From positions 1 through 36,971 of the IMG/VR virus record IMGVR_UViG_3300022562_000917: a stretch of DNA of 36,971 nt; one strand, written 5' to 3'. This document shows, piece after piece, positions 15,906-23,210 of the stretch. The notes below the pieces were generated by a model. The model was not told the origin of the DNA and made no database searches. It saw only the letters and a program-made list of their open reading frames with translations. How positions within the stretch are numbered: the first letter of the stretch is position 1; each line of letters opens with the position of its first letter. This DNA comes from a virus. A program made the position numbers and the translations under genes.

Positions 15906-16820
15906 ATGACCAAAATCAAACTCAAGGAATGGGCAGATAGACACAACCTATCATACCTGACTGCAAATAGGCATTTTCATGCAGGTATGATTCCGGGTGC
16001 TGTGCAGCTAGATTCAGGCACTATTCTTGTAGAGGATGACTCACCGGAGCAAACAATGGTAGGCAATTCATCTAATGATGCTATGTCTCTCTTCTTAAAG
16101 AAGACGGTTGAATTTAGCAAGAATAATTCTTCTGTAGAAGATTTTGCAGCTTATATTATATCTAATTTCCAACTAAGATTAAATTCTGTTCCTGAAGGCC
16201 CTAGATACTCCAGGAATAAACCAAAAGCAGACGAAGTGCAAAAACACTTCCAGCAATTCCTTCCAAATAAAGAGTCTGTCGAACACATGAAAGCGGTCGC
16301 CTCTCTTTTGAAGCAAGGAAAAATAGCTGGTGATGTTGTGCCTGCTGCAAGTGCGCCCTCGGCAGCAGCCACTTCGCCTGTTGACGGTTTATCCGAAGAT
16401 TATGTTCCTAGTACCGAACAAGTACTACAAAGTTTATTGGCATCCCCCAATGCCACAGACGTACGTATGTACGGGAATGTGACTGAAGGTCTGGTCTCAC
16501 GAAGTGTTGATTTTAACACAACTCCACAACAAATCAACTATACCGGCTCTACAAACCAGACCTTCAGTACCACATCCTCCATTGCTGATGGAGTAGCAGT
16601 CAATGCTAGCCATTTAGTTGGAGGCACTCCATTTGGTGAGACAAGCATGAATGCTGTATTTCTTGCAGCCCCAGCCGGCGGAGTTTCTGTTCCATTTCAA
16701 CCAACTCAAAAAGAACTATTGTCTGCAGCTCAAGTTATAGAAACATCTGACAGTGATGAACTATCAGAGCCCGACAGTCGCCCACGTAAGCGTGGCCGTA
16801 AACCATCTAAGAAGAGATAA
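15906..16820 (+). CDS. MerR-like HTH DNA-binding protein with C-terminal AT-hook
   Basis: The first 45 residues (KLKEWADRHNLSYLTANRHF then AGMIPGAVQLDSGTILVED) match the MerR/excisionase-type winged HTH found in IS607-family resolvases and many phage proteins. A helical region (about 55-140), an Ala/Ser-rich linker and a Ser/Thr/Asn-rich section follow. The last 14 residues, RPRKRGRKPSKKR, carry an AT-hook-like RGRKP core next to an acidic stretch. No recombinase catalytic domain is present. It may be a transcription regulator or DNA-organising protein. It has its own upstream gap with a candidate promoter, so it probably heads the 15906-19315 operon. Confidence 0.75.
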   Translation: MTKIKLKEWADRHNLSYLTANRHFHAGMIPGAVQLDSGTILVEDDSPEQTMVGNSSNDAMSLFLKKTVEFSKNNSSVEDFAAYIISNFQLRLNSVPEGPRYSRNKPKADEVQKHFQQFLPNKESVEHMKAVASLLKQGKIAGDVVPAASAPSAAATSPVDGLSEDYVPSTEQVLQSLLASPNATDVRMYGNVTEGLVSRSVDFNTTPQQINYTGSTNQTFSTTSSIADGVAVNASHLVGGTPFGETSMNAVFLAAPAGGVSVPFQPTQKELLSAAQVIETSDSDELSEPDSRPRKRGRKPSKKR

Positions 16821-16822
16821 TC

Positions 16823-17743
16823 ATGTTACATAATCGTTTGTCCCAGTTGTTTCAAAAACAAACTGATAGAATTCTAAAAGACTTTCTAAATGATAATCCT
16901 GATCTACTTAAAAAGTATGTAGATGGTAGCGTAGCAGTTGTTGGTGCCGTTCTAGGACCAATCAATGTGTTTATGAGACACCTTCTTACAGTTCAAGGAT
17001 TAGATCCTGATTCAGTGCCTGGTGAGAAAGAAAGGGCTCTTGTTCAAGAGGCTTTACACAATTTCTTTTCTAGAGATCATGGTAAAGATTTTGACGAAGA
17101 CTACGACTTCTCTTGGGTCCATAAGAAATTCGAAGAGGCTCGTGGACATATGAAGCAGCTTACCAAAGAGAAGTTTGTTGAGATGACTGATTTGTCTAAG
17201 TTGCCAAATATCGGTCCAGGCAGATATCCAACAGCCGATGAAGAACAAGAAATCTATGTAGCCAGGCCATCTACTGTACTTCCATCAAAAGAAATTCGTA
17301 TAACCGGTGAAGACAAGAAAGAATCAAAATTCGATCCGGGCGATGCAATTAAACAGCTTCAAATTCTTGCAGAAGAGATGAAGATTGTTGAACCTAAAAA
17401 GTCTGGACTTAAGACTGGCAAGAAGAAGCTTAATAAGAGCAGCGGTCCCGGTGTCAAAGTACGTAGAATCTCTCCAACTCCAGCAGAAGTTAAAAATAAC
17501 CCACCAAAAAGAAGTGCTCTTAAAAAAAATCTTAAGGCAAGATTTGACGCATCCAAAAAGCTAGTTGATGATATGGTAGCATGCGGTTTGGTAGAAAATA
17601 ATGATGATGCTAAAAAAGAACAATTAGAACAGCTTTTACTTATGGATGAAGGAACTATGGCATCTCTGAGTAGGGTTGTTGCTAAACATGCCAAACCAGT
17701 AACCAATAATTTTACCGGCTCCTTTAGAAGAGTTCAGAAATAA
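16823..17743 (+). CDS. Unknown protein (306 aa) ending in GSFRRVQK
   Basis: The N-terminal half is helical (RLSQLFQKQTDRILKDFL; VVGAVLGPINVFMRHLL). A middle region is rich in Lys, Pro and Ser and probably disordered (KSGLKTGKKKLNKSSGPG). The C-terminal helices are charged. The final residues GSFRRV match the end of the next gene product (RSFRRVI). The Arg codons of this tail also form an SD-like AGAAGAG for the next gene. No family recognised; virion or DNA-binding function is possible. Confidence 0.75.
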   Translation: MLHNRLSQLFQKQTDRILKDFLNDNPDLLKKYVDGSVAVVGAVLGPINVFMRHLLTVQGLDPDSVPGEKERALVQEALHNFFSRDHGKDFDEDYDFSWVHKKFEEARGHMKQLTKEKFVEMTDLSKLPNIGPGRYPTADEEQEIYVARPSTVLPSKEIRITGEDKKESKFDPGDAIKQLQILAEEMKIVEPKKSGLKTGKKKLNKSSGPGVKVRRISPTPAEVKNNPPKRSALKKNLKARFDASKKLVDDMVACGLVENNDDAKKEQLEQLLLMDEGTMASLSRVVAKHAKPVTNNFTGSFRRVQK

Positions 17744-17750
17744 GGTACAT

Positions 17751-18188
17751 ATGCCATTTAGACGTGTTCCAACATTATCAGATAGAGGAAGTATTCGTGA
17801 TCTACAAGCTAGGAATGAAGAAGATTTTCCTCCAACTGAGCACGAGCTTCGTATAAAAAAGCTCTATGAGCACGCCATGGTTACTAGAAATCAGGCTTTA
17901 GTTGATTCGTTAGGTTTGATTCCACTTAATGGGACAGCTAACGATCCTGTGTCTATTTTTAGGCATCGTGAATATGTTAAATCACTTAGTGATAAATTGG
18001 CAGAACAAATTCAAGAAACTGCTAAAGAAATAGAGGGCTGTTTGGCTGTTGATGAATCGAGTATGTGTCAAGAAATGAGGTTGTCTCGATATAAGCAAGC
18101 GAACTCTTTAGCGGCAATTACCGACCCAGAAGAGCTAGTAAAAACAGCAAGTGCTTTACCAAAGAGAAGTTTTAGAAGGGTAATCTAA
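17751..18188 (+). CDS. Unknown protein (145 aa) ending in RSFRRVI
   Basis: The protein begins MPFRRVPTL and ends PKRSFRRVI, so an FRRV element occurs at both ends. The middle is helical and charged (ADKLAEQ-like SDKLAEQIQETAKEIEG). Spacing to the preceding gene is 7 nt, and its stop overlaps the next start by one base (TAATG). No family recognised. Confidence 0.75.
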   Translation: MPFRRVPTLSDRGSIRDLQARNEEDFPPTEHELRIKKLYEHAMVTRNQALVDSLGLIPLNGTANDPVSIFRHREYVKSLSDKLAEQIQETAKEIEGCLAVDESSMCQEMRLSRYKQANSLAAITDPEELVKTASALPKRSFRRVI

Positions 18189-19021
18189 TGAAGTGTGTAT
18201 CCTGTGAAACAGAAATTAATCCAAAATGGAAGCATGCCATTGATATGAATGTTTGCCCGTTCTGCGGCAAACATATTATGGAAGAGCATCTTAAAAATTG
18301 TATAACTGCATTATCTACAGCAATGGATGCAATGTTAAAATATCAAGAACAGCTTGATGATTGGATGCTTTCGAACCACAACTACATCAAAACAGATTCT
18401 CCAAATCTTGCGGCATACATGCCTAAAGAAGCTATTAAGGAAATGCGCAAAGTTCTTGATGAAGAAGAATTCCAAGAAAAGAAGAAGTCTGTTGTTAAGA
18501 TCAAGACTCTTGATGGAGATGGTCAAGTGGTTGAACAAGAGGTTGTTGTTGAAAAGATGGCAACAGATGACAGAACTCAAACATTCCACGATCGCGCTAA
18601 TAATATGCTAAAGCAAGAGAAAGCCGTGGACGGTGATCCTAAAAGTGTCGCAGAAAGAACTAAGGATCTTAAGGCAATGGCAGAAAAGATCAAACGAGAA
18701 GCTGCCATTAGTGCGAAAGCCGAAGGTGGTATGGCATCTATGATTAGTAAAGAAATGATGGCAGAAGCCGATCCAGAAGATGTGGCAGCATTCCAATCTT
18801 TAATCAATAGTGGCGATATAGTTGCTTCAAGTTTGCCGGCAGCCTCAGATGGTGATGATGATGAAATTCCATCCGTCGTTTTGCAAATGGCCGCTATGAA
18901 AAAGGGTGGTAACGCAGGTGGTGGAGCCAACGAAAAAGATTTAAGAGCATTGGCCAATATGCAAGCCAAAGTACAAAATTCTGCTAAGAGATTAGGTAAG
19001 GGAAGTTTCTCTAGAGGATAA
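18188..19021 (+). CDS. Zinc-ribbon protein with long helical/acidic body (277 aa)
   Basis: An N-terminal zinc ribbon is formed by CVSC (residues 3-6) and CPFCGK about 20 residues later. Helices follow (TALSTAMDAMLKYQEQLDDW), then a basic/acidic charged region, an Ala/Met-rich segment and an Asp run (SDGDDDEIPS). The end, KGSFSRG, resembles the SFRR tails of the two genes before it. Translation is coupled to the upstream gene through TAATG. Similar zinc-ribbon/helical proteins occur beside phage recombination genes, but the function is unknown. Confidence 0.75.
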   Translation: MKCVSCETEINPKWKHAIDMNVCPFCGKHIMEEHLKNCITALSTAMDAMLKYQEQLDDWMLSNHNYIKTDSPNLAAYMPKEAIKEMRKVLDEEEFQEKKKSVVKIKTLDGDGQVVEQEVVVEKMATDDRTQTFHDRANNMLKQEKAVDGDPKSVAERTKDLKAMAEKIKREAAISAKAEGGMASMISKEMMAEADPEDVAAFQSLINSGDIVASSLPAASDGDDDEIPSVVLQMAAMKKGGNAGGGANEKDLRALANMQAKVQNSAKRLGKGSFSRG

Positions 19022-19024
19022 GCT

Positions 19025-19315
19025 ATGTCAATTAGGATTGTTGATAATAAAAAGTTAGATATGACCGATGAAGAATGGTCGATGTACCAAAAAATTGTCC
19101 AATCATATACAGACTTAACAGGTAAAGGTGAAGACCTATTTATTGATCTATTTGAGACTAATGAAGAAGGCATCATTGTTTTTCTTAAACCCCCTTCTAA
19201 AAGAAGAACTAGTTTAGAGGTTTTCTTATTTCTAATGGCTGTTATGCAGCACCAACATTTACGATTAATGCACCAACAAGTTGACGAAGCGATTGCGGCA
19301 CTAAAAACAAAATAA
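19025..19315 (+). CDS. Unknown small protein (96 aa)
   Basis: The N-terminus is helical and acidic (KLDMTDEEWSMYQKIVQSY). A short strand (EGIIVFLKPPSKRR) leads into a hydrophobic, Met/His/Gln-rich helix (VFLFLMAVMQHQHLRLMHQQ). The SD AGAGGATAAG lies in the end of the preceding gene. It is the last gene before a 69-nt gap and the UvsX operon. No family recognised. Confidence 0.75.
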   Translation: MSIRIVDNKKLDMTDEEWSMYQKIVQSYTDLTGKGEDLFIDLFETNEEGIIVFLKPPSKRRTSLEVFLFLMAVMQHQHLRLMHQQVDEAIAALKTK

Positions 19316-19384
19316 TAAGATCGCCAAATAATCTTTTGTCGAGAAAAAGTTCGTTTAATTCAATATTACAGGAGAAAGACAAAC

Positions 19385-19888
19385 ATGAGCCAACAAGTAA
19401 GACTCGGCGATGTTTTAGGTTCTAACCTTGAGGAAGATTTCAAAAATTTCGACCTCACCGAGATTCAGAAAGTGTTAGAACAACTTAGGGATGCAGATGC
19501 TATTGATTTAGCTCATGCGGAACTTTTACAGCAACAATCACTAAGAGGAGCAGATATCTTAGCAGATTATCTAGCTAAGATGGTAAAGACAGTAGCGTAT
19601 CTAGAATCACAAGTAAATAGTACGAAGAATAAAGTGTCCTTAGATTATGTAGCACCCGATGGGTCTAGAACGACAGTGGACATGAAGAAATGGGCAGGAG
19701 AATCATCGCCCGAAGTCGAAAAAGTACAAATTAAACTAGCAGAAGCCAAGGGCGCCAAGATGGCGCTTGACCGAAAATACGAGATTTTAATCAAAGCTCA
19801 CCACCATTTTAAAGACATTGCGGGCGGGCTACGAAAGACGATCCTCGGATATAGTTCAGGCAACCCCGCGGCCGAAGGCTACGATTGA
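19385..19888 (+). CDS. Unknown protein in UvsY position, possible recombination mediator
   Basis: A 167-aa, helical, charged protein directly upstream of the UvsX/RecA gene, 11 nt apart. The N-terminal half carries an acidic helix pair (EIQKVLEQLRDADAIDLAH) and the C-terminal half a basic one (KMALDRKYEILIKAHHHF then KDIAGGLRKTI). T4 UvsY is of similar size and also ends in basic helices, but I see no diagnostic motif, so the mediator role rests on position and general character. A good SD (acaggag) precedes ATG 19385. The 69-nt gap before it likely contains the operon promoter. Confidence 0.6.
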   Translation: MSQQVRLGDVLGSNLEEDFKNFDLTEIQKVLEQLRDADAIDLAHAELLQQQSLRGADILADYLAKMVKTVAYLESQVNSTKNKVSLDYVAPDGSRTTVDMKKWAGESSPEVEKVQIKLAEAKGAKMALDRKYEILIKAHHHFKDIAGGLRKTILGYSSGNPAAEGYD

Positions 19889-19899
19889 TAGGAGAAAAA

Positions 19900-21099
19900 A
19901 TGTCAGACGATAAGAAAAAGAAGGTCGACAAGCTAACCGCATTTTTCAAAAGTTTCGCAGATGCAGACGCTCAGTTAGATTTCAGACTTGCACATGAAAC
20001 TGTAGCAGAAAAGTTGCCGGTCATTTCGACGGGCTCATTAGCTCTTGATGACGCACTTTCATCCGGTGGATTGCCAAAGGGGAGATTGATTCAGTATTAT
20101 GGCGCCCCTGGTAGCGGTAAGACTTTGATGGCTATGCTAGCTATGAAAGAAGCCCAATTATCAGACCCCGAATCACAGCAAATGTTTATTGACGCTGAAG
20201 GCACGTTTGATGCCAAGTGGGCAGAAACGTTAGGCTTGGATGTTTCTCGTATCATTGTCGTAGATGGTGAGACCGCCGTTATTGGCCGTAGCTGTTTTGA
20301 GATGGTGCTTGGAGTTCCCAAAGAGCATTCAAAAACACACGAACTTATTGGTAAGTCTAAACAGGGCTTACTAGACATGATTATGGCTGGCGAGTTCAAT
20401 ATCAACATGGTTGTATTGGATTCTCTTGGAGCTATCATTCCTCCTGGCGAAGATGTTTCGGCAGTTGGAAAGATGAATATGGCTTTGCTAGCAAGATTCT
20501 TAACTACAACTTTCCGTAAACTTTCTCTCGATGCAAATAGGGCAAATGTGCCATTCATTTTCATCAATCACAAGAAGGCAAATATGGATCCTTATGGTGT
20601 AGACCATTCGTTCTCCGGTGGAAATACTTACGCTCACTTCTTGAGCGCCAACGTTTACTTTGAAGCGGTGGCTCGTGCTGACGCACAAATCTTGGATGAA
20701 AAAGAGCAAAAGGTCGGACATACGATGCGTGCAACCATTGAAAAATCGAAGTTTGGACCTTACCCACGTAAGTGTGAATTCAGAGTAAACTTCGGGGCTG
20801 GTGTTATAGACAAGCATGAAGAAATTGCTAAGCTAGCTGTTGATTACAATGTTATTGTAAAAACCTCTACAGTGACCCATGAATATGGCGATCAGAAGTG
20901 GGTTGGCTTCAACAAAGTGTGTGAAGCAATTAAAGACAGTCCAGCTTTAGCAGATGAACTAGTCGTTAAGATTGGTCAGGCCCGTGACGCCAAATGGGAT
21001 GCTGTTCGTAAGGAACAAGAAGCTAAAAAGGCAGGAGTTACTGCTGGCGATGAAGCTGGTCTTGAAGTAGAAGCAAAGAAAAGTAAGAAAGGTAAATAA
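19900..21099 (+). CDS. uvsX: UvsX/RecA-type recombinase
   Basis: Forms filaments on single-stranded DNA and drives strand invasion. The start is ATG 19900, preceded by AGGAG; an in-frame TTG at 19885 sits before that SD. At 399 aa it has the RecA-fold core: LPKGRLIQYYGAPGSGKT (Walker A, about residue 68), a conserved acidic strand (MFIDAEGTFD), Walker B (NMVVLDSLGAIIPP) and an L2-region-like segment, HSFSGGNTYAHFLSANVYF. A Lys-rich tail (KKSKKGK) ends the protein. The layout fits phage UvsX more than cellular RecA. It works with the gp46/47 complex and the SSB at 21846. Confidence 0.95.
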   Translation: MSDDKKKKVDKLTAFFKSFADADAQLDFRLAHETVAEKLPVISTGSLALDDALSSGGLPKGRLIQYYGAPGSGKTLMAMLAMKEAQLSDPESQQMFIDAEGTFDAKWAETLGLDVSRIIVVDGETAVIGRSCFEMVLGVPKEHSKTHELIGKSKQGLLDMIMAGEFNINMVVLDSLGAIIPPGEDVSAVGKMNMALLARFLTTTFRKLSLDANRANVPFIFINHKKANMDPYGVDHSFSGGNTYAHFLSANVYFEAVARADAQILDEKEQKVGHTMRATIEKSKFGPYPRKCEFRVNFGAGVIDKHEEIAKLAVDYNVIVKTSTVTHEYGDQKWVGFNKVCEAIKDSPALADELVVKIGQARDAKWDAVRKEQEAKKAGVTAGDEAGLEVEAKKSKKGK

Positions 21100-21102
21100 G
21101 TT

Positions 21103-21453
21103 ATGCCAATCGATTTAGGCCCCAATAGTCTGGTAGGTGCGCAGGCGCCGACCCTAAAGAAACCCCCATTTCTAATTACATTAGATGATGGTGTAACTGG
21201 GAAGACTCGAAATTTTCAGAGATTTATTTCTTTGGATAAGCCTGAATCTGTCAATGGTTTTGTCCAAGTTAAGGGAATTTTCTCTGATAAGGACGAAGAT
21301 GAAATAATCAAATCCTTTTCTGACATCTTGACGGGCACGCCCAAAGAGTTTATATTAGAGATGATGTTTCCGTTACACAGAATTTACAGTATTAGAAGTT
21401 TAGTGTTTAATGCTGTCAAGTCTGTAACCACAGTAACGCCAGGTAAGCAGTGA
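21103..21453 (+). CDS. Unknown protein (116 aa)
   Basis: It begins 3 nt after the recombinase stop and is followed with overlap by the basic protein at 21450. Pro-rich N-terminus (TLKKPPFLITLDDGV), then alternating helix/strand (SVNGFVQVKGIFSDKDEDE; GTPKEFILEMMFPLHRIY). No family recognised. Its placement suggests a recombination accessory or simply a co-transcribed gene. Confidence 0.7.
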   Translation: MPIDLGPNSLVGAQAPTLKKPPFLITLDDGVTGKTRNFQRFISLDKPESVNGFVQVKGIFSDKDEDEIIKSFSDILTGTPKEFILEMMFPLHRIYSIRSLVFNAVKSVTTVTPGKQ

Positions 21454-21761
21454 TTACGAATAAGAAAGTGAGTAATACAATGCAAGTAGTGAATGAAGTA
21501 GATGAGGTAATTTTTCGTGGTATTACCTCTATTATGGAAAGGCAGTCTGTAAGCATCTGGACTGGAACGATGACTAATTTGACCACTGCACTCAATCGAG
21601 TATTGAGCCGTCGTCAAAGAACTCTTCTTCCTGGTTCTCCAGGCGCTCTCAGAGTGGCAACTAACAGAGTAGTCAACAGACTACGCAACAGAGGTATTAG
21701 CGTAAGATTTGGACGTACCCCTGACCACGCACGCACTCGTTACGTAAGATTCGCACGCTAA
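21450..21761 (+). CDS. Arg-rich basic protein (about 100 aa)
   Basis: The protein is strongly basic towards the C-terminus (LSRRQRTLLPGS; RVVNRLRNRGISVRFGRTPD; RTRYVRFAR), which suggests nucleic-acid binding. The start is uncertain: GTG 21450 overlaps the previous stop, GTG 21468 and ATG 21480 are alternatives, and none has a strong SD. No family recognised. It lies between UvsX and SSB genes. Confidence 0.65.
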   Translation: MITNKKVSNTMQVVNEVDEVIFRGITSIMERQSVSIWTGTMTNLTTALNRVLSRRQRTLLPGSPGALRVATNRVVNRLRNRGISVRFGRTPDHARTRYVRFAR

Positions 21762-21845
21762 TGTGATAGAAGTTACGATCGGTTGTTTTGTTAAGAAGAA
21801 AAAGTACCTTAGTGTACAGAAGAATGATAACAGTAGGAGATCAAT

Positions 21846-22568
21846 ATGACGAATACATTCGGTGAAGTTGACTGGAACTCAGACGTTTTCCCAGGTGACG
21901 GTAAGAAACAAACTAACAGCAAAGACCTCTTTCTTCGTTTAGATGAGGGTCCAAATGAGATTAGAATTTTGACCCAGCCCCACCAGTACTTGGTTCATAA
22001 GTACAAGAAAGATGGTGATACTGGTTTTGGACAGAAAGTTCAGTGTTCTGCAATTCATGGAACCTGCCCTCTCTGTGAAACTGGTGACAAGGCCAAGCCA
22101 CGTTGGTTACTAGGTGTAATCAGCCGTAAGACTGGCACCTACAAGATTTTGGATATCTCTTTCTCCGTCTTCTCGGCGATCAGAAAGTATAACAAGAATC
22201 CAAGATTTGGAGATCCAACCAAGTATGATATCAACATTGAGGTTGATAAGAATGGCGGAGCCACTGGATATTACAGTGTACAAGCTCTTCCAAAAGAGCC
22301 ACTATCGGCTGCTGATCAAGACATTAAAGACAAGATTGATTGGGATGACCTGAAGCGCAGAGTCACTCCACCAACCCCTGACAAGGTTCAGGCAAGGCTG
22401 GACAAGATCAATGGCGTAACCACCAATGGCGCAACTTCCTCTGCTCCAGCTCCTGCTGCTGCCAAGAAGACCGCCCCAAAGGCTGCCGCTCCAGCCGTCA
22501 GCATGTCGGATGACGAAGAACTAGAGAATTCTTTCCCTGACTACGAAGGGGAAAAGGCTCAATCCTAA
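21846..22568 (+). CDS. Single-stranded DNA-binding protein (T4 gp32-like)
   Basis: A 240-aa protein with the layout of gp32-type SSBs: an OB-fold core with a Cys/His zinc site (CSAIHGTCPLC, about residues 60-70), a conserved segment SRKTGTYKILDISFSVF, an Ala/Pro/Lys linker and an acidic tail (SDDEELENSFPDYEGE) of the type that recruits recombination and replication partners. SD TAGGAG precedes ATG 21846. It coats ssDNA during replication and recombination and works with UvsX. A strong terminator follows 24 nt after its stop. Confidence 0.9.
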   Translation: MTNTFGEVDWNSDVFPGDGKKQTNSKDLFLRLDEGPNEIRILTQPHQYLVHKYKKDGDTGFGQKVQCSAIHGTCPLCETGDKAKPRWLLGVISRKTGTYKILDISFSVFSAIRKYNKNPRFGDPTKYDINIEVDKNGGATGYYSVQALPKEPLSAADQDIKDKIDWDDLKRRVTPPTPDKVQARLDKINGVTTNGATSSAPAPAAAKKTAPKAAAPAVSMSDDEELENSFPDYEGEKAQS

Positions 22569-22591
22569 CATATCTCAATCCCTAGATATCA

Positions 22592-22631
22592 AAAGGCTCA
22601 CAGCTTAACTGTTGTGGGCCTTTCTATTTTT
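22592..22631 (+). terminator. Rho-independent terminator after the SSB gene
   Basis: AAAGGCTCACAGC pairs with GTTGTGGGCCTTT (13 bp with two wobbles), with loop TTAACT, followed by CTATTTTT. It sits 24 nt after the SSB stop and should end the UvsX-SSB transcript. A second weak inverted repeat, ATATCT/AGATAT, lies just before it. Confidence 0.9.
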
Positions 22632-22634
22632 ATC

Positions 22635-22649
22635 GATATATTACTAAGT
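22635..22649 (+). promoter_or_regulatory. GATATAT motif (copy 3), candidate promoter
   Basis: GATATATTACTAAGT lies between the terminator and ATG 22650, only about 8 nt before the start codon. If it is a promoter core, transcription would begin at or near the start codon, giving a short or leaderless mRNA; no SD is visible. Only the first half of the motif is preserved here. Confidence 0.4.
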
Positions 22650-23210
22650 ATGGCAAAAACTATACTTGGCTTCGATGCTTCTTCTACTACTATTGGTTAT
22701 TGTATATTAAGTTGGGACGAATCTACAAATGATATTTCGTTTGTTAGAGCCGGCTACATTAAACCAATCAAGAAAGGTTCTATTATTGAAAGAATAGTGG
22801 ATACCAGAAATAAAGTTCAGAAAGTTATCGTAGATGCTCAGCCAGATTATATTGCGATTGAAGAAATAATTCAATTCATGAAAGGCAAAAGTACTGCTAA
22901 GACTATTATTATGCTGACTACATTTAATAGAATGATTTGTTTGACAGCTTATGACTATTTAGGCAAAGAGCCAACTCTTTATAGTGTTATGACAATTAGG
23001 CATGGTCTAAAAACTGGAAAAGATCTTCCAAAAAAAGAAGATATGCCCGCCCTTGTAGCCCAACATTTAGGCATTACATTTCCTTACGAGTACGATAAAA
23101 AGGGCAAAATAAAAGTCGAAAGTTACGACAAAGCGGATGGTGTGGCAGTTGCGCTTTATCACGCATTTGTCTTGGCAGGAAAAGTCAAGCGTAAAGGTAA
23201 GAAGAAATGA
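22650..23210 (+). CDS. ruvC: RuvC-like Holliday junction resolvase
   Basis: RNase H-fold junction endonuclease that resolves recombination intermediates. The start is ATG 22650 (186 aa); upstream in-frame GTG 22614 lies inside the terminator. The acidic residues are in place: Asp9 in ILGFDASSTTIGYCI, a Glu pair in YIAIEEI, and the late Asp in SYDKADGVAVALYHAF. A Lys-rich tail (KVKRKGKKK) follows. It begins the operon with DnaJ, the double zinc ribbon and the TOPRIM primase part, and complements the gp46/47-UvsX recombination set. Confidence 0.88.
   Translation: MAKTILGFDASSTTIGYCILSWDESTNDISFVRAGYIKPIKKGSIIERIVDTRNKVQKVIVDAQPDYIAIEEIIQFMKGKSTAKTIIMLTTFNRMICLTAYDYLGKEPTLYSVMTIRHGLKTGKDLPKKEDMPALVAQHLGITFPYEYDKKGKIKVESYDKADGVAVALYHAFVLAGKVKRKGKKK

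Noticed and set aside
15906-16820. IS607-type transposon resolvase
   Set aside because: Only the MerR-like HTH matches; there is no serine-recombinase domain, no TnpB partner and no transposon ends.
18354-18611. 85-codon + frame inside the zinc-ribbon gene at 18188
   Set aside because: Out-of-frame shadow dominated by Lys/Arg/Leu/Ile; no SD.
18577-19176. 199-codon open frame on the minus strand
   Set aside because: It overlaps two coupled + genes with good SDs, has Ser/Leu/Ile-rich shadow composition and no SD.
19316-19384. Terminator before the UvsX operon
   Set aside because: AAGAT/ATCTT is only 5 bp with a loose loop and a short T-run; too weak to call.
20097-20567. 156-codon minus-strand open frame within uvsX
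   Set aside because: Lies wholly inside the clearly conserved recombinase gene; no SD or family motif.
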